Source of the DNA: Pseudodesulfovibrio sp.
GTDB taxonomy: Bacteria > Desulfobacterota > Desulfovibrionia > Desulfovibrionales > Desulfovibrionaceae
Assembly: GCA_016744135.1 (NCBI GenBank)
Contig: JADGEX010000002.1
Location: forward strand, 62,001 to 126,000
Length of the DNA: 64,000 bases
Reading direction: 5' to 3'
Positions 34,553 through 44,818 of this stretch are shown here, piece by piece (within the stretch, counting starts at the first letter, position 1; the number at the start of each line of letters is the position of its first letter). The notes below the pieces were generated by a model. That model was not told where the DNA came from. It was given only the letters and a program-made list of their open reading frames with translations, and ran no database searches. The translations under genes were made by a program, and so were the position numbers.

Positions 34553-35806
34553 CTATGCGATCAGTTCGTTGAGAATTTCAGGAGAAAAAGCGATGAGAGG
34601 AGGTTCACCTGGCCAATTGTCGTTGATGTGGGGCACCCATAAGGCCAATTTGTTTTGATCCAGAATTATAGGGGCAAGTTCTTTTTCAAATTTAATGCGT
34701 TCATACTGGTCGTTGAAGACGACGAAGTTGTGGTCAATGGTGTTTGCAATTGAGAGATACATGGCGACACTGTTGTCGACTTTGTTGAAGCCGTGATGAT
34801 GCCCGATGGCATGCACCACGTTGCTGGACATACCCCAGAGTCCCATTAGGTACGCCCCTACTTCGGCGTGGGTTGTTCCGAAGATTTCTTTTTCTGCTGA
34901 GTAGATAGACAGGCCATCGGGGACTGAAACGCGTGCAAGAACTTCTGAATATTTTTCAGGGAAAGAGTTGACCATAACCAATTTGCCAACGTCGTGGAGG
35001 AGACCTGCCATACGGCATTGAATGATGATGTTTTGGGGGGCCTCTTCATAGCCGGCAATGAGCCGAGCGATATTGGAGACTCTGAAGCTGTGCTCCCAAA
35101 GCAGAGAGAGCGAAAAGGCTGGGAGTGTCTTCTTTTCATACATGGTGAACAAGTGTGTCGAGAGAATGAGTGCTCGTATGGTGTCGAGCCCCAGCATGGT
35201 GATGGCTTTCTCGACTGAGTCAACTTGAGTGGGTAGCCCGAAGTATGGAGAGTTGATCAGTTTGATAATCTTGGTCACAAGTCCGACATCCTGCGTGATG
35301 TGCCCGGCGATGATGTCTATGGACGGTTCTTTTTTTCGTAGCTCAGCTTCGGTATTTTGGAAAACTTCAGGGATTACCGGCAAGGCGTCGACTTCAGTAA
35401 CCAGTTGTAACATGCGTTCATCGGTCAATACTGCTTGAGAATGGAGTGCCCCTTCTATTCTGTTGATCAGGTAATCTGCTTCACAGGGTTTTGAAATATA
35501 TTGGTGTACGGCTCTGATGCTTTGCATCACTTCATTCATATCGACTTGTCCTGAGAGCGCTATCCTGATCGTTTTTGGCGATAGATCCTTTACTCGATTC
35601 AGTAACTCTCCTCCATCGATTCCAGGCATGCGAATGTCCGAAACGATTATGTCGAATGTCTGCTGGTTCATGAGCGAGAGAGCGTCGGCGCCGTTCTCTA
35701 CAAAGTGCATATCCCATTCTTTGTGTTTGTTTCTGAGCATGCGTTTGAGCGCGGCGAGAACATTGGGTTCATCGTCCACGAAGAGTATGCGAATCCGGTC
35801 ATCCAT
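34553..35806 (-). CDS. HDOD-domain response regulator
   Basis: The protein has 417 residues: a receiver domain (residues 4-122, Asp in VSDIRMPGIDG), then an HDOD domain (about 140-340) with LPVIPEVFQNTEAEL, SPYFGLP and a metal-like LLHDVGKLVMVN. HDOD proteins are HD relatives used as signal-transduction scaffolds, often without phosphodiesterase activity. The C-terminal 60 residues are extra. Its start overlaps the end of the second kinase by 8 bp. Confidence 0.88.
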   Translation of the reverse strand: MDDRIRILFVDDEPNVLAALKRMLRNKHKEWDMHFVENGADALSLMNQQTFDIIVSDIRMPGIDGGELLNRVKDLSPKTIRIALSGQVDMNEVMQSIRAVHQYISKPCEADYLINRIEGALHSQAVLTDERMLQLVTEVDALPVIPEVFQNTEAELRKKEPSIDIIAGHITQDVGLVTKIIKLINSPYFGLPTQVDSVEKAITMLGLDTIRALILSTHLFTMYEKKTLPAFSLSLLWEHSFRVSNIARLIAGYEEAPQNIIIQCRMAGLLHDVGKLVMVNSFPEKYSEVLARVSVPDGLSIYSAEKEIFGTTHAEVGAYLMGLWGMSSNVVHAIGHHHGFNKVDNSVAMYLSIANTIDHNFVVFNDQYERIKFEKELAPIILDQNKLALWVPHINDNWPGEPPLIAFSPEILNELIA

Positions 35807-37952
35807 CGGAGTCTCCTTGTGCTTTTATCGGTAATCGAAGGGTGAATTTGGTACCTATGCCCTCGTCGCTGTCGACGGTAATTGTTCCGTCGTGTCCTTC
35901 TTTGATGATGGAATAACTGATAGCCAATCCTTGTCCTGTTCCCGTGCCCACCTCTTTGGTGGTGAAAAATGGATCAAAGATTCGATCAAGAAGAGGAGCG
36001 GGTATTCCCGTTCCAGTGTCCTTGACGGCTATGATGACATCATCGTTTTCTTGTAAAGTCGTCAGTGTTATCGTGCCTTTTCCTTTAGTCCCCTTGAGTT
36101 TTGTAGAGACAGCGTGTGCCGCATTGACAATGAGATTGAGAAATACCTGGTTGATGTCATTAATTCTGCATTCAACCATAGGCAGAGTTTCATCAAGATC
36201 ATAGACCAGTTCTGCATGATATTTCCACTCGTTTCGGCACACTATGCTGGTTTTTTTGAGAGATTCGTTGATATCAGCCATCATTTTTTTACGGTTGCCT
36301 GGGTGGGCAAAGCGTTTCATGGCTTGGACGATGTCTGTGATGTTTTGGATTCCTTCAAGAGATTGAGACAAGGCTTGAGGGACTTCTTCAAGGAGATAGT
36401 CCATGTCGGTGTTTTCCCCGTGTCTTTTGAGCCGTTCGACTATTTCAGCGTGTGCCAAGTCTCCTTCTTTCAGGCTGAATCTTTGAAATATATCGTAAAA
36501 GTGTCTTAAAGAGTTCATTGCAGTATTGATGAACCTGAGGTTTTCAGAAATGTATTGTGAAGGCGTATTGATTTCATGTGCGATACCCGCAGCCAAGTTG
36601 CCGACACTCTCAAGTTTTTGCGCCTGTACAAGTTGTCGTTCGACGGTTTTTCTCCGAGTGATGTCGAATATTATGGCAATATAATGAGGTCGGTCATTTA
36701 TTTGGGCGTTGAGTACGGTCTTCATTATGGGGATGATCGTGTGGTTTCTCTTTTGTAGCGTGAATTCGGTGTGCAATGTCTTTTTGTCACCTGCAGGGCA
36801 CTCATGCTCCTGTTTGCTTTTTTCGCAATGGCAGATGTATTTATAACATTTTTCGCCGACTATTTCTTCTGCGGGGATTCCGAGAAGTTCATTGCTCATG
36901 GAATTTGCCCATGTGATCGTGTGTGTTTTTTTATCGACGAATATGACAAGGGCTTCGATGCCGGTGAGAATGCTCTGAAGAAGTTTTTCATTTTTTACGA
37001 GAGCTGAGGCGTTCGCTTCTCGGATGGTGATGTTTCTAACAAGAATGAAGAACACAGCAGCGATCAAAATTAAGGCAAAGGCTCCTACACCAATCCATAT
37101 GCGTAGTTGTAAGACTGGTTGGAAAAGAGTGTTGTAATCAAGGTAAAGGAGCAGAACCTTGTCGAATTTTTCTGAGGACAAATGAGAATGAGGCAGGGCG
37201 ATGATTAATTCCTTGATCCCGTTGGCATTTGTTCGAACGAACGTCCGTTCTCCTCGTAATATCTTTTCCAATAACAGACGGTCCGGGAACTGCATAAATG
37301 GAGTGTGCAATGCCGTTGAATAAAGCATTGTTCCATTTTGGGTGAGGAGGTCGATTTGTCGAGCGTTCATGTTTTTGAGGTTCATGCCACCTCCCCTGAC
37401 AAGGGATGCTACAGAACATACGGCCTGTATGACACCGACAACATCTTTGTGCGCGTTGCGAATTTTGATGGCAAGGCTCAGTTTTTGTTGCCCGTGGATA
37501 TTTTGCATAAGGGTGAGGCCGGTTTCTTCATCAATCTTTTCTTGCAACTTGATTTCCTGAGATATGCCGTCGGTCGTTTCATCTGTGGAAACAATGACAT
37601 TTCCCATGTTGTCGAAGATCGTAACTTTTTCGTAGAGGCGGTATCCGTATTCCGTTTCGAAAAATTGGATGAAACGACGCGTGAGAAGACTTTTGGTGAA
37701 GATCTCTTTCAATGGTTGAGAATACATGGGCGTATCCTTTATCGTAGAGATCAAAAAGAGCTTCAGGTCTTCTTCAATGAACGTGAAGTTGTTATGAATG
37801 TTGTTTGATATGAAATTTGCCACCAGCATCCCGTCATGCTCGACACGGTCTTTGAGAGTTTTATGGCTTTGCTGGTAAACCATGGCAGTTAGGCTGAACA
37901 GCATGAGGACAAAAACGACAATTCCTGTGATAAATCGGGTGGACAGGTACAT
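35799..37952 (-). CDS. PAS sensor histidine kinase with Cys-rich PAS domain
   Basis: The protein has 717 residues. Two membrane helices (about 8-28 and 285-310) bracket a periplasmic domain of Cache size. One PAS domain (about 325-440) contains an unusual cysteine cluster ([12 protein letters not shown] then HECPAG). The phosphoacceptor is in [11 protein letters not shown] and the ATPase has [10 protein letters not shown] and [12 protein letters not shown]. It sits directly after the ligand-binding lipoprotein gene, with which it probably forms a sensor pair. The cysteines may bind metal or respond to redox state. Confidence 0.9.
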   Translation of the reverse strand: MYLSTRFITGIVVFVLMLFSLTAMVYQQSHKTLKDRVEHDGMLVANFISNNIHNNFTFIEEDLKLFLISTIKDTPMYSQPLKEIFTKSLLTRRFIQFFETEYGYRLYEKVTIFDNMGNVIVSTDETTDGISQEIKLQEKIDEETGLTLMQNIHGQQKLSLAIKIRNAHKDVVGVIQAVCSVASLVRGGGMNLKNMNARQIDLLTQNGTMLYSTALHTPFMQFPDRLLLEKILRGERTFVRTNANGIKELIIALPHSHLSSEKFDKVLLLYLDYNTLFQPVLQLRIWIGVGAFALILIAAVFFILVRNITIREANASALVKNEKLLQSILTGIEALVIFVDKKTHTITWANSMSNELLGIPAEEIVGEKCYKYICHCEKSKQEHECPAGDKKTLHTEFTLQKRNHTIIPIMKTVLNAQINDRPHYIAIIFDITRRKTVERQLVQAQKLESVGNLAAGIAHEINTPSQYISENLRFINTAMNSLRHFYDIFQRFSLKEGDLAHAEIVERLKRHGENTDMDYLLEEVPQALSQSLEGIQNITDIVQAMKRFAHPGNRKKMMADINESLKKTSIVCRNEWKYHAELVYDLDETLPMVECRINDINQVFLNLIVNAAHAVSTKLKGTKGKGTITLTTLQENDDVIIAVKDTGTGIPAPLLDRIFDPFFTTKEVGTGTGQGLAISYSIIKEGHDGTITVDSDEGIGTKFTLRLPIKAQGDSDG

Positions 37953-37953
37953 A

Positions 37954-39063
37954 CTAACGCCTTTGGTATTTCAGCTTTTGATTTTTTATTTTTGCTGGGA
38001 TGAGCTGGTACGTCATATGATGCGACCCTTGGGCATTGACCACATCACCGAAGAGTCCAGGGAAAACAAATCCCGCTTCAAAGGTGTTCTTGATGGCGTC
38101 AGGAGACGCTCCATTTTTGCCGATAATCTGTGTGAGCAATGTGATAATATCGTAGCCGATGGCAGAGTATTGGCTCAGAGGGAGTCCGTATGTTTCTTCA
38201 AATCTTGTTCCAACATTTCCGAGGTAGGGAGAGGCTGGGTTATAGACGAGTGGCGCTGCAACATAGATCCCGTCAAAAATGGGATTTTTGAGATAGTGAG
38301 AGCTTGAAATACTGTTTGGGCCGATAAGGGGCATATTGGGGTACTCTTCACGTATGGCCTTGGCCAAGGGTTCAATATCACTTGGGAAGCACGTGAAACT
38401 GATGGCGTCGCAGTCGACAAAGGCTTTAAGCCGTTCGTGTAATGAAGGATTTATTTTGTTGTAGACAATCTTTTGTGTTGTCACTTCTTTTGTGGTCAGC
38501 AGCCTTGAGAGTTCGTTTGAAACAGAGTTTCCATATGCATTGTCGATGTTGATTAGTCCGAGTTTTCGGACCCTGAGTTTATCGACCAGAGGTAAAATGG
38601 CCCGGCCTTCATCCGAAGATTGAGGCCAATATCTGAATGAGTACGGTGCATTGTCCGTGATGCCTTCGCCTGTTGCCATGGTTGCTAATTGAATGGTTTT
38701 CAATTCTGTGGCGAGAGGAACAAGGGCTGCGGTTATATGAGTGTATATGGTGATGACAGCAGCGGGAGATTGCGCAGCGATTTCTCGAAATTGTTTTTTG
38801 GCCAGTTCCGGGTCCCCTTGGCAATCTTTATGTATCAATTCAATTTTTGTACCGAGAATACCCCCTTCTTCATTGATTTCTTTAATTGCCATCTGCATGC
38901 CGTTGAGCATTTCTACTTCTACTGAAAGCCGTTCGCCATTTTGATCTGTCAGGATCAAAATGGTACCAATTCGGAGAGATTCGGGTTGCGAACATCCTGT
39001 GATATTCAGGCCGAAGAATGCGGCCAGTAGTATTGTACATATAAATATCATGGACCGATTCAT
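37954..39063 (-). CDS. Periplasmic ligand-binding lipoprotein (branched-chain amino-acid type)
   Basis: The start at 39063 has AGGAG upstream and gives 369 residues; a longer frame to 39216 adds a non-signal leader. Signal peptide and lipobox (LNITGCSQ). The fold is type I periplasmic binding protein of the LivJ/Peripla_BP_6 kind: IGTILILTDQNGER, MAIKEINEEGGILG, and YGNSVSNEL. No transporter genes accompany it. Being first in the kinase/regulator operon, it is more likely a sensor for the adjacent kinase than an uptake component. Confidence 0.88.
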   Translation of the reverse strand: MNRSMIFICTILLAAFFGLNITGCSQPESLRIGTILILTDQNGERLSVEVEMLNGMQMAIKEINEEGGILGTKIELIHKDCQGDPELAKKQFREIAAQSPAAVITIYTHITAALVPLATELKTIQLATMATGEGITDNAPYSFRYWPQSSDEGRAILPLVDKLRVRKLGLINIDNAYGNSVSNELSRLLTTKEVTTQKIVYNKINPSLHERLKAFVDCDAISFTCFPSDIEPLAKAIREEYPNMPLIGPNSISSSHYLKNPIFDGIYVAAPLVYNPASPYLGNVGTRFEETYGLPLSQYSAIGYDIITLLTQIIGKNGASPDAIKNTFEAGFVFPGLFGDVVNAQGSHHMTYQLIPAKIKNQKLKYQRR

Positions 39064-39528
39064 TCTGTTTCTCCTGTCTGACGTTCTTGTCAGAATGGCA
39101 CAGGAGAGTCGGTTCGCAATTATTATTTCACTATAAACAACGGGCAATTCTATTTTGTGTTTGAAGAACCGTTGTGGCTGTCGTTTTCTTTGGGAAAATA
39201 TTTTTTTCTTTTGCAAAACCGCAGTGGCCTGAATAAAAATATGAAGGCTTTTTCGGACTTAGCAACGGTTTGGCACCATTATTTTTCTTTTGTGTCCTTT
39301 TTCTCTCTGGGTGAATAATGCACTGATATTATGAGATTATTTTATTTGACCGCAAAAGTATGATGTTAATAGGCGGGGGTTTTGCTGCTCTCTATAGCCC
39401 ACAAATATAAAGTTTTTTTGTGCTTTTTTGTGCCATACCTTGAGTAAGTCCGTGCGTGTTGTGTCTACTCTCATATTACCTCTAGGGGGTAATTGTGCTC
39501 ATGTGGGCATAATAACATCTGTGGGAGA
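39064..39528. other. Upstream region of the FmdE-like gene
   Basis: A/T-rich 465-bp stretch without a supported gene. It holds the promoters of the ligand-binding lipoprotein (-) and the FmdE fusion (+). An inverted repeat near 39475 is listed separately. Confidence 0.5.
39475..39493. promoter_or_regulatory. Inverted repeat ATTACC-N7-GGTAAT upstream of the FmdE fusion gene
   Basis: Arms 39475-39480 and 39488-39493, around TCTAGGG, lie about 35 bp before the start codon. This is a possible operator. It differs from the palindrome before fdhA, so a different regulator is likely if it is real. Confidence 0.35.
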
Positions 39529-41196
39529 ATGATGCATACTCAAATGACTGAGACAACGCCCCCAGCACTGTCTGCGGGACAGGCTTTTACCTTTGACGGG
39601 TTTGTGGAACTCGCCACTTGGTTTCATAATTATCCTGCCCCTGGGTTATTACTGGGCGGGTATATGGTTGAAGAGGCCAAGCGACATATCCCTGAAGGTG
39701 TGTTGTTTGATGCCATTTCCGAAACTTCCTGGTGTTTGCCGGATGCCGTGCAGTTGTTGACACCCTGTACCATCGGCAACGGCTGGCTGCGGGTTCGGAA
39801 TACCGGCGTGTATGCAGTTTCATTATTTGATAAGTTCACTGGCGAAGGCGTTAGGGTACGACTTGACCCGAGTAAGCTGACATGTTTCCCACACACCTTG
39901 TGCTGGTTGATGAAAACCAAGCCCAAGCAGGACCAGAATTCCAAGGAATTGCGGCGGGAAATTCGTGATCATGGTCTAGAGATGTTGTCGGTCGAAAACG
40001 TGTTGATCAAGCCGGACGTTGTTGCCAAACGGAGCAAGGGTACCATTGCCCTTTGTCCGATTTGTGGTGATGCCTATCCTGAATTTCATGGTGCGATTTG
40101 TCGTTCCTGCTCCGGGGATTCTCCGTATGTTGGTGACAGAAGTCTGCCGGTTGCCACTGACATCGAAACAGCCATTCCTTCAACTCCGCTTGAAGAAAGC
40201 GTTGGCAAGACTATCGCGCACGATATGACGCGCATTGTCCCCGGCGAATCCAAGGGTGTTGAATTTTCCCGTGGCCATGTGGTCACTGCTGGGGATGTCT
40301 GTCGGTTGCAGCAGATGGGGCGTTTTAATTTGTATGTGGATCAGGAGGCACCGGCTGGTTTTATCCATGAGGATGATGCGGCGAGAACCTTCGCCAAAGC
40401 GATGTGTGGCGACGGTGTTGTGGCTGAGAGTGATCCCCGTGAAGGGCGGGTGAACCTGCTGGCTAAACGGGACGGAATGCTCGTGGTGAACGAACCCTTG
40501 CTGACAGCTTTCAATTCGTTGGGCAGTGTTATGGTCGCCAGTCGTCACGGTTACAGTTTGGTCCGCAAGGGCAGAAGGGCTGCCGCCACCAGAGCTATCC
40601 CTCTTTTTCTCGAACAATCGATTTTTGGGCGGGCACTCGCCATTCTTAATGATGCCCCGTTGTTTTCTGTTGCTCCGTTGAAGAAAACCAAGGTCGGTTT
40701 ACTCGTTACCGGTAACGAAGTTTTCAAGGGATTGATCAAAGATCGGTTCGCCGAGGTCCTGGAAGCCAAGGTCGTCAATCTTGGTGGTTCTATTATCGAG
40801 ACATTGATTCGGCCTGATGACGCCAGTGAAATAGCTGGCGCGGTCCGTGGTTTGGAAAGGCTCGGATGTGATTTGATTATCACCACCGCCGGTCTGTCCG
40901 TGGACCCGGATGATGTTACACGACAGGGACTGATTGCTGCCGGATTGACAGACATGGTGCACGGAATGCCGGTTTTGCCTGGTGCCATGACCTTGGTCGG
41001 GAGTATCGGCAATGCCCGTGTGCTTGGCGTTCCGGCCTGCGCCCTTTTCCACAAGACAACCAGTCTGGACATATTGTTGCCCAGGCTTATGGCTGATTTG
41101 CCCATCGCTCGTGCTGATTTCGCGAAGTTGGGCAACGGAGGAATGTGTATGGAGTGTACCGCCTGCACGTTCCCCAAATGTCCTTTTGGGAGGTAA
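39529..41196 (+). CDS. FmdE-domain / molybdopterin-binding fusion protein
   Basis: The start at 39529 has GGGAG just upstream (the second ATG at 39532 is equivalent) and gives 555 residues. The N-terminal 170 residues match the FmdE domain, followed by a zinc finger (CPICGDAYPEFHGAICRSC, about 178-196). Residues 205-530 contain a MoeA/MogA-like molybdopterin-binding domain: VGLLVTGNEVFKG, then DLIITTAGLSVDPDD and LPGAMTLVG. The last 20 residues are Cys-rich (CMECTACTFPKCPFGR). It is 3 nt from the ModE-like gene and upstream of formate dehydrogenase, so a role in Mo/W cofactor handling is likely, for example cofactor delivery to the dehydrogenase. Confidence 0.82.
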   Translation: MMHTQMTETTPPALSAGQAFTFDGFVELATWFHNYPAPGLLLGGYMVEEAKRHIPEGVLFDAISETSWCLPDAVQLLTPCTIGNGWLRVRNTGVYAVSLFDKFTGEGVRVRLDPSKLTCFPHTLCWLMKTKPKQDQNSKELRREIRDHGLEMLSVENVLIKPDVVAKRSKGTIALCPICGDAYPEFHGAICRSCSGDSPYVGDRSLPVATDIETAIPSTPLEESVGKTIAHDMTRIVPGESKGVEFSRGHVVTAGDVCRLQQMGRFNLYVDQEAPAGFIHEDDAARTFAKAMCGDGVVAESDPREGRVNLLAKRDGMLVVNEPLLTAFNSLGSVMVASRHGYSLVRKGRRAAATRAIPLFLEQSIFGRALAILNDAPLFSVAPLKKTKVGLLVTGNEVFKGLIKDRFAEVLEAKVVNLGGSIIETLIRPDDASEIAGAVRGLERLGCDLIITTAGLSVDPDDVTRQGLIAAGLTDMVHGMPVLPGAMTLVGSIGNARVLGVPACALFHKTTSLDILLPRLMADLPIARADFAKLGNGGMCMECTACTFPKCPFGR

Positions 41197-41199
41197 GCT

Positions 41200-41619
41200 A
41201 TGCTGAAATCCGAAATGATCGAATCCGCCAGTGCCGCTACAGGCGTTGGTCCAACTATCGCTCCCACGCTCGGTCCCACCATGCGGATGCATTTGTGGGT
41301 CGAAACTAAAGAAGGTGTTTTGTTCGGCCTTGGACGTTTGCAATTGCTTCGTCAGGTCGAACGTTGCGGGTCCCTCAAAGCCGCCGCCGAATCTTTGGGA
41401 ATGTCCTATCGTGGAGCTTGGGGAAAGATCAAAACCACTGAGGAATTGATCGGTCGAAAACTTATTGAAAGGGCCACGAGCAGACGGGCCGGATACCACC
41501 TTACGCAGTTCGGATGTGGTATCGCGAAGGAGTTCGATAAATGGTACCAGGATGTCGAATCTTATGCCCTCTCCAAGGGGCAGGAATGTTTTCCTTTTTC
41601 TCTTGAAAAGTATGAGTGA
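41200..41619 (+). CDS. ModE-like transcriptional regulator (single HTH domain)
   Basis: The protein has 139 residues. Residues 35-110 are the ModE N-terminal winged helix (FGLGRLQLLRQVERCGSLK, SYRGAWGKIK, LIERATSRRAGYHLT). The molybdate-binding MOP domains of full ModE are absent, so metal sensing, if any, must be indirect or by a partner. The first 27 residues are low-complexity. It lies between the FmdE fusion gene and the formate dehydrogenase genes, next to a palindrome suited to a dimeric regulator. Confidence 0.85.
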   Translation: MLKSEMIESASAATGVGPTIAPTLGPTMRMHLWVETKEGVLFGLGRLQLLRQVERCGSLKAAAESLGMSYRGAWGKIKTTEELIGRKLIERATSRRAGYHLTQFGCGIAKEFDKWYQDVESYALSKGQECFPFSLEKYE

Positions 41620-41638
41620 AAAATGTCCTGCGTCTTTT

Positions 41639-41660
41639 AATATGTTAAATATAACATATT
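41639..41660. promoter_or_regulatory. ModE-like operator candidate upstream of fdhA
   Basis: Two 9-bp arms AATATGTTA and TAACATATT are separated by 4 bp. The layout resembles ModE half-sites (TATGTTA-type). It sits 20 bp after the regulator gene and about 105 bp before fdhA. Repression or activation cannot be told from sequence. Confidence 0.55.
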
Positions 41661-41765
41661 GATTTAATTGAATTTTGTGCTACGGTAATTGCACTTGAAC
41701 ATCCCGTTTGAGAACAACACTGCCGAGCGCAACGGAGCGCGGCAATTATCAAGGAGGCCATAGGT

Positions 41766-44700
41766 ATGAAACTCGACCGCCGAAGCTTTATTAAGCTCGC
41801 AGGAACCAGCGCGGCGTGTCTCACCCTCGGGCAGCTCGGAGTGAGTCTCACTCCGGTCAAGGCCTACGCCGGAACGTTAAAAATTTCGGGTGCTAAAGAG
41901 GTTGTGACTGTTTGTCCGTTCTGTTCGGTGAGTTGTCACGTTATCGGGCATGTCAAGAATGGCAAGCTCGTCAACGCGGAAGGTGATCCGGATTATCCGA
42001 TCAATGAAGGCGCACTCTGTGCCAAGGGCGCGGCCATGTTCAGCATGACCACCAGCCATCATCGTCTGCAAAAGCCCCTGTATCGCGCTCCTTATAGCGA
42101 CAAATGGGAAGAGAAGAGCTGGGACTGGATGCTGGACCGCATTGCGCGCCGCATCAAGGACACTCGTGACAAGGATTTGATTTTAAAGAACAAGAAGGGT
42201 GACACCGTCAACCGACTTGAATCCATGTTCCTGCTGGGCACGTCCCATGCGGGTAACGAAGAATGTGCACTTGCCCATCAGGCAATGCGCGGCCTGGGTG
42301 TTGTCCACATGGACCACCAGGCAAGGATCTGACACAGCGCAACTGTTGCGGCTCTGGGAGAGTCGTTCGGACGCGGTGCGATGACCAACCACTGGATCGA
42401 CATCAAGAATGCCGATTCAATCCTTATAATGGGCAGTAATGCTGCCGAACATCATCCGATCTCATTCAAATGGGTGTTACAAGCCAAGGACAAGGGCGCC
42501 ACTGTTATGCATGTGGACCCGAAATTCTCGCGCACATCTGCCAGATCGGATTTCCATGTTCCCTTGCGGTCCGGTACGGACATCGCTTTCCTCGGGGGCA
42601 TGATCAAGTACATTGTCGAGAACAAGAAATTCTTCCATGAATACATCACCGAATACACCAACGCGTCATTGATCGTTGGCAAGGATTTCGGTTTTGAGAA
42701 CGGCTTATTCACCGGTTACGATGAAAAGACCCGTACGTATGACAAGTCCAAATGGGGCTTTGAGATGGATGCTAATGGTGTTCCCAAGCGCGACAAGAGC
42801 TTGAAGAATCCCCGTTGCGTATTCCAATTGCTCAAGAAGCATTACTCTCGTTATGACGTCAAGACGGTTTCCGAGACCACCGGTGTGTCGGCTGACGACC
42901 TGATGAAGGTTTATGAGAACTTTGCTGCGACCGGTCGCCCGGACAAGGCCGGTACCGTCATGTACGCTTTGGGTTGGACCCAGCATACTGTCGGCGTGCA
43001 GAACATTCGTTCCGCAGGTATCATCCAGCTTCTGCTCGGTAACATCGGCGTTGCTGGCGGCGGTATCAACGCTCTGCGCGGCGAACCCAATGTTCAGGGT
43101 TCCACTGACCACACCCTGCTGTATCACATCATTCCCGGTTATATGGCCATGCCGCACAACGGCTGGCAGACCTATGATGAATACATCAAGGGCAACACGC
43201 CTGTGTCCAATGATCCGCAGTCTGCCAACTGGTGGCAGCACAAGCCCAAGTACTTTGCCAGCCTGCTCAAGGCTTGGTACGGTGACAACGCCACCAAGGA
43301 AAACGGCTTCTGTTATGAGTATTTGCCCAAGATCGAGAAGGGTGAAGATTACTCGTACATGTATCTGTTTGATCGCATGTATCACAACAAGATTCGTGGC
43401 GGTATCATCATTGGTTTGAATCCCATGAACAGTGTGCCTAATACCAATAAGGTCAGAAAAGCACTGGACAATCTCGACTGGCTTGTGACTTCCGAGTTGC
43501 ACCATTCCGAGACCACGGATAACTGGAAGCGTCCCGGCGTTGATCCTAAGAAGGTCAAGACCGAAGTCTTCCTGTTGCCTTCCGCTCACAGGTTGGAGAA
43601 AGACGGTTCTGTCACCAACTCGGGTCGTTGGCTGCTCTGGCATTATGCTGCAACCAAGCCCGCGTTCGAAGCCAAGCCTTTCGGGGACATGTTCTGTGGC
43701 ATCATGAAACGTGTGCAGAAATTGTATGGGAAAGAAGGCGGCAAGCTGCCTGAAGCCCTGACCAAGCTCGATTATCCTGAAAAGTATGATCCTGAAGAGC
43801 TGTGTGCACGCATCAATGGTCGTTTTACTCGTGATGTTGAGTTCAAGGGAACGAAGTACAAGAAGGGCCAACAGGTTCCGACTTTTACTGCTCTGGCCGA
43901 CGATGGTTCCACCAGCAGTTTGAACTGGTTGTACGCTGGCAGTTACACTGAAAAAGATGGCAATAAGGCCAAACGTCGCAGCACTGAACAGACCGCTATG
44001 CAGAAGAACATTGGTCTGTTCCCCAAATGGGCATGGTGTTGGCCGGTTAACCGTCGCATCCTATACAACCGTGCTTCTGTCGATCTTAACGGCAAGCCTT
44101 ACAACAAGGCCAAGGCTGTTATCGAATGGAAAGATGGCAAGTGGATCGGTGATGTGCCTGATGGCGGCTGGCCGCCGATGGCTACCGGCAAGGGCAAGAA
44201 TCCGTTCATTATGTCCAAGCATGGTTTTGGTCAGATATTCGGTCCCGGCCGTATGGACGGTCCGTTCTCCGAACACTACGAACCGGTTGAAACACCTGTA
44301 AAGACGAATATGTTCTCCAAGCAGCTCAGCAGTCCGGTTTACAAATTCGTTGACTCCGAGATGGATAAACTGGCTGCTCCGGCAGATCCCAAGTATCCCG
44401 TCGTGCTGACGACTTACAGCGTAACCGAACATTGGTGTGGTGGCGGTGAAACCCGTAACATCCCGAATCTGCTTGAAGCCGAGCCGCAGCTCTACGTTGA
44501 GATGAGCCCGGAACTGGCGCAGGAAAAGGGCATCAAGAATGGTGATGGTGTGATCGTCGAGTCCATTCGCGGTCGTGTCGAGGCTTTTGCCATGGTCACG
44601 ATCCGCATGCGGCCTCTCAAGATTCATGGACGGACTATCCATGAAATCGGCATGCCGTTCTGCTTTGGCTGGACGACCCCGGGAACCGGTGATTCCACGA

Positions 44701-44807
44701 ACAGGTTGACACCGTTTGTTGGTGATCCGAATACGACCATTCCCGAATTCAAAGCCTGCTGCGTAAACATTCGCAAGGCCAACAAGCTCACCGAGCTGGC
44801 AACCTAA
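41766..44807 (+). CDS. fdhA: Formate dehydrogenase alpha subunit, selenocysteine-containing
   Basis: The frame is interrupted by one in-frame TGA at 42330-42332, read as selenocysteine (residue 189) in the context DHQARI-U-HSATVAALGES, the normal Sec position of FdhA/FdnG. The full product is 1013 residues. A Tat signal (DRRSFIKLAG) directs export. A [4Fe-4S] motif CPFCSVSCHV with a distal Cys in EGALCAKG follows, then the molybdopterin domains (e.g. GTVMYALGWTQHTVG). The enzyme oxidises formate to CO2 at a Mo/W-bis-PGD centre in the periplasm. The beta subunit follows 11 nt later; no membrane or cytochrome subunit is adjacent, so it is a soluble FdhAB type. Confidence 0.96.
42330..42356 (+). 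promoter_or_regulatory. Selenocysteine TGA codon and SECIS-like hairpin
   Basis: TGA is followed immediately by a possible stem-loop: CAG + CGCAA, loop CTG, TTGCG, then a GCT bulge and CTG. A hairpin just 3' of the codon is what bacterial SelB requires. The pairing is hand-drawn and not energy-tested. Confidence 0.65.
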
Positions 44808-44818
44808 AGGAGTACGCC

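Noticed and set aside
42330-42332. Possible frameshift or nonsense mutation in fdhA
   Set aside because: The TGA is at the known Sec position and the same frame continues with formate dehydrogenase sequence, so it is recoding, not damage.
42705-43871. Minus-strand frame of 388 residues inside fdhA
   Set aside because: It is antisense to conserved fdhA sequence and has no motif.
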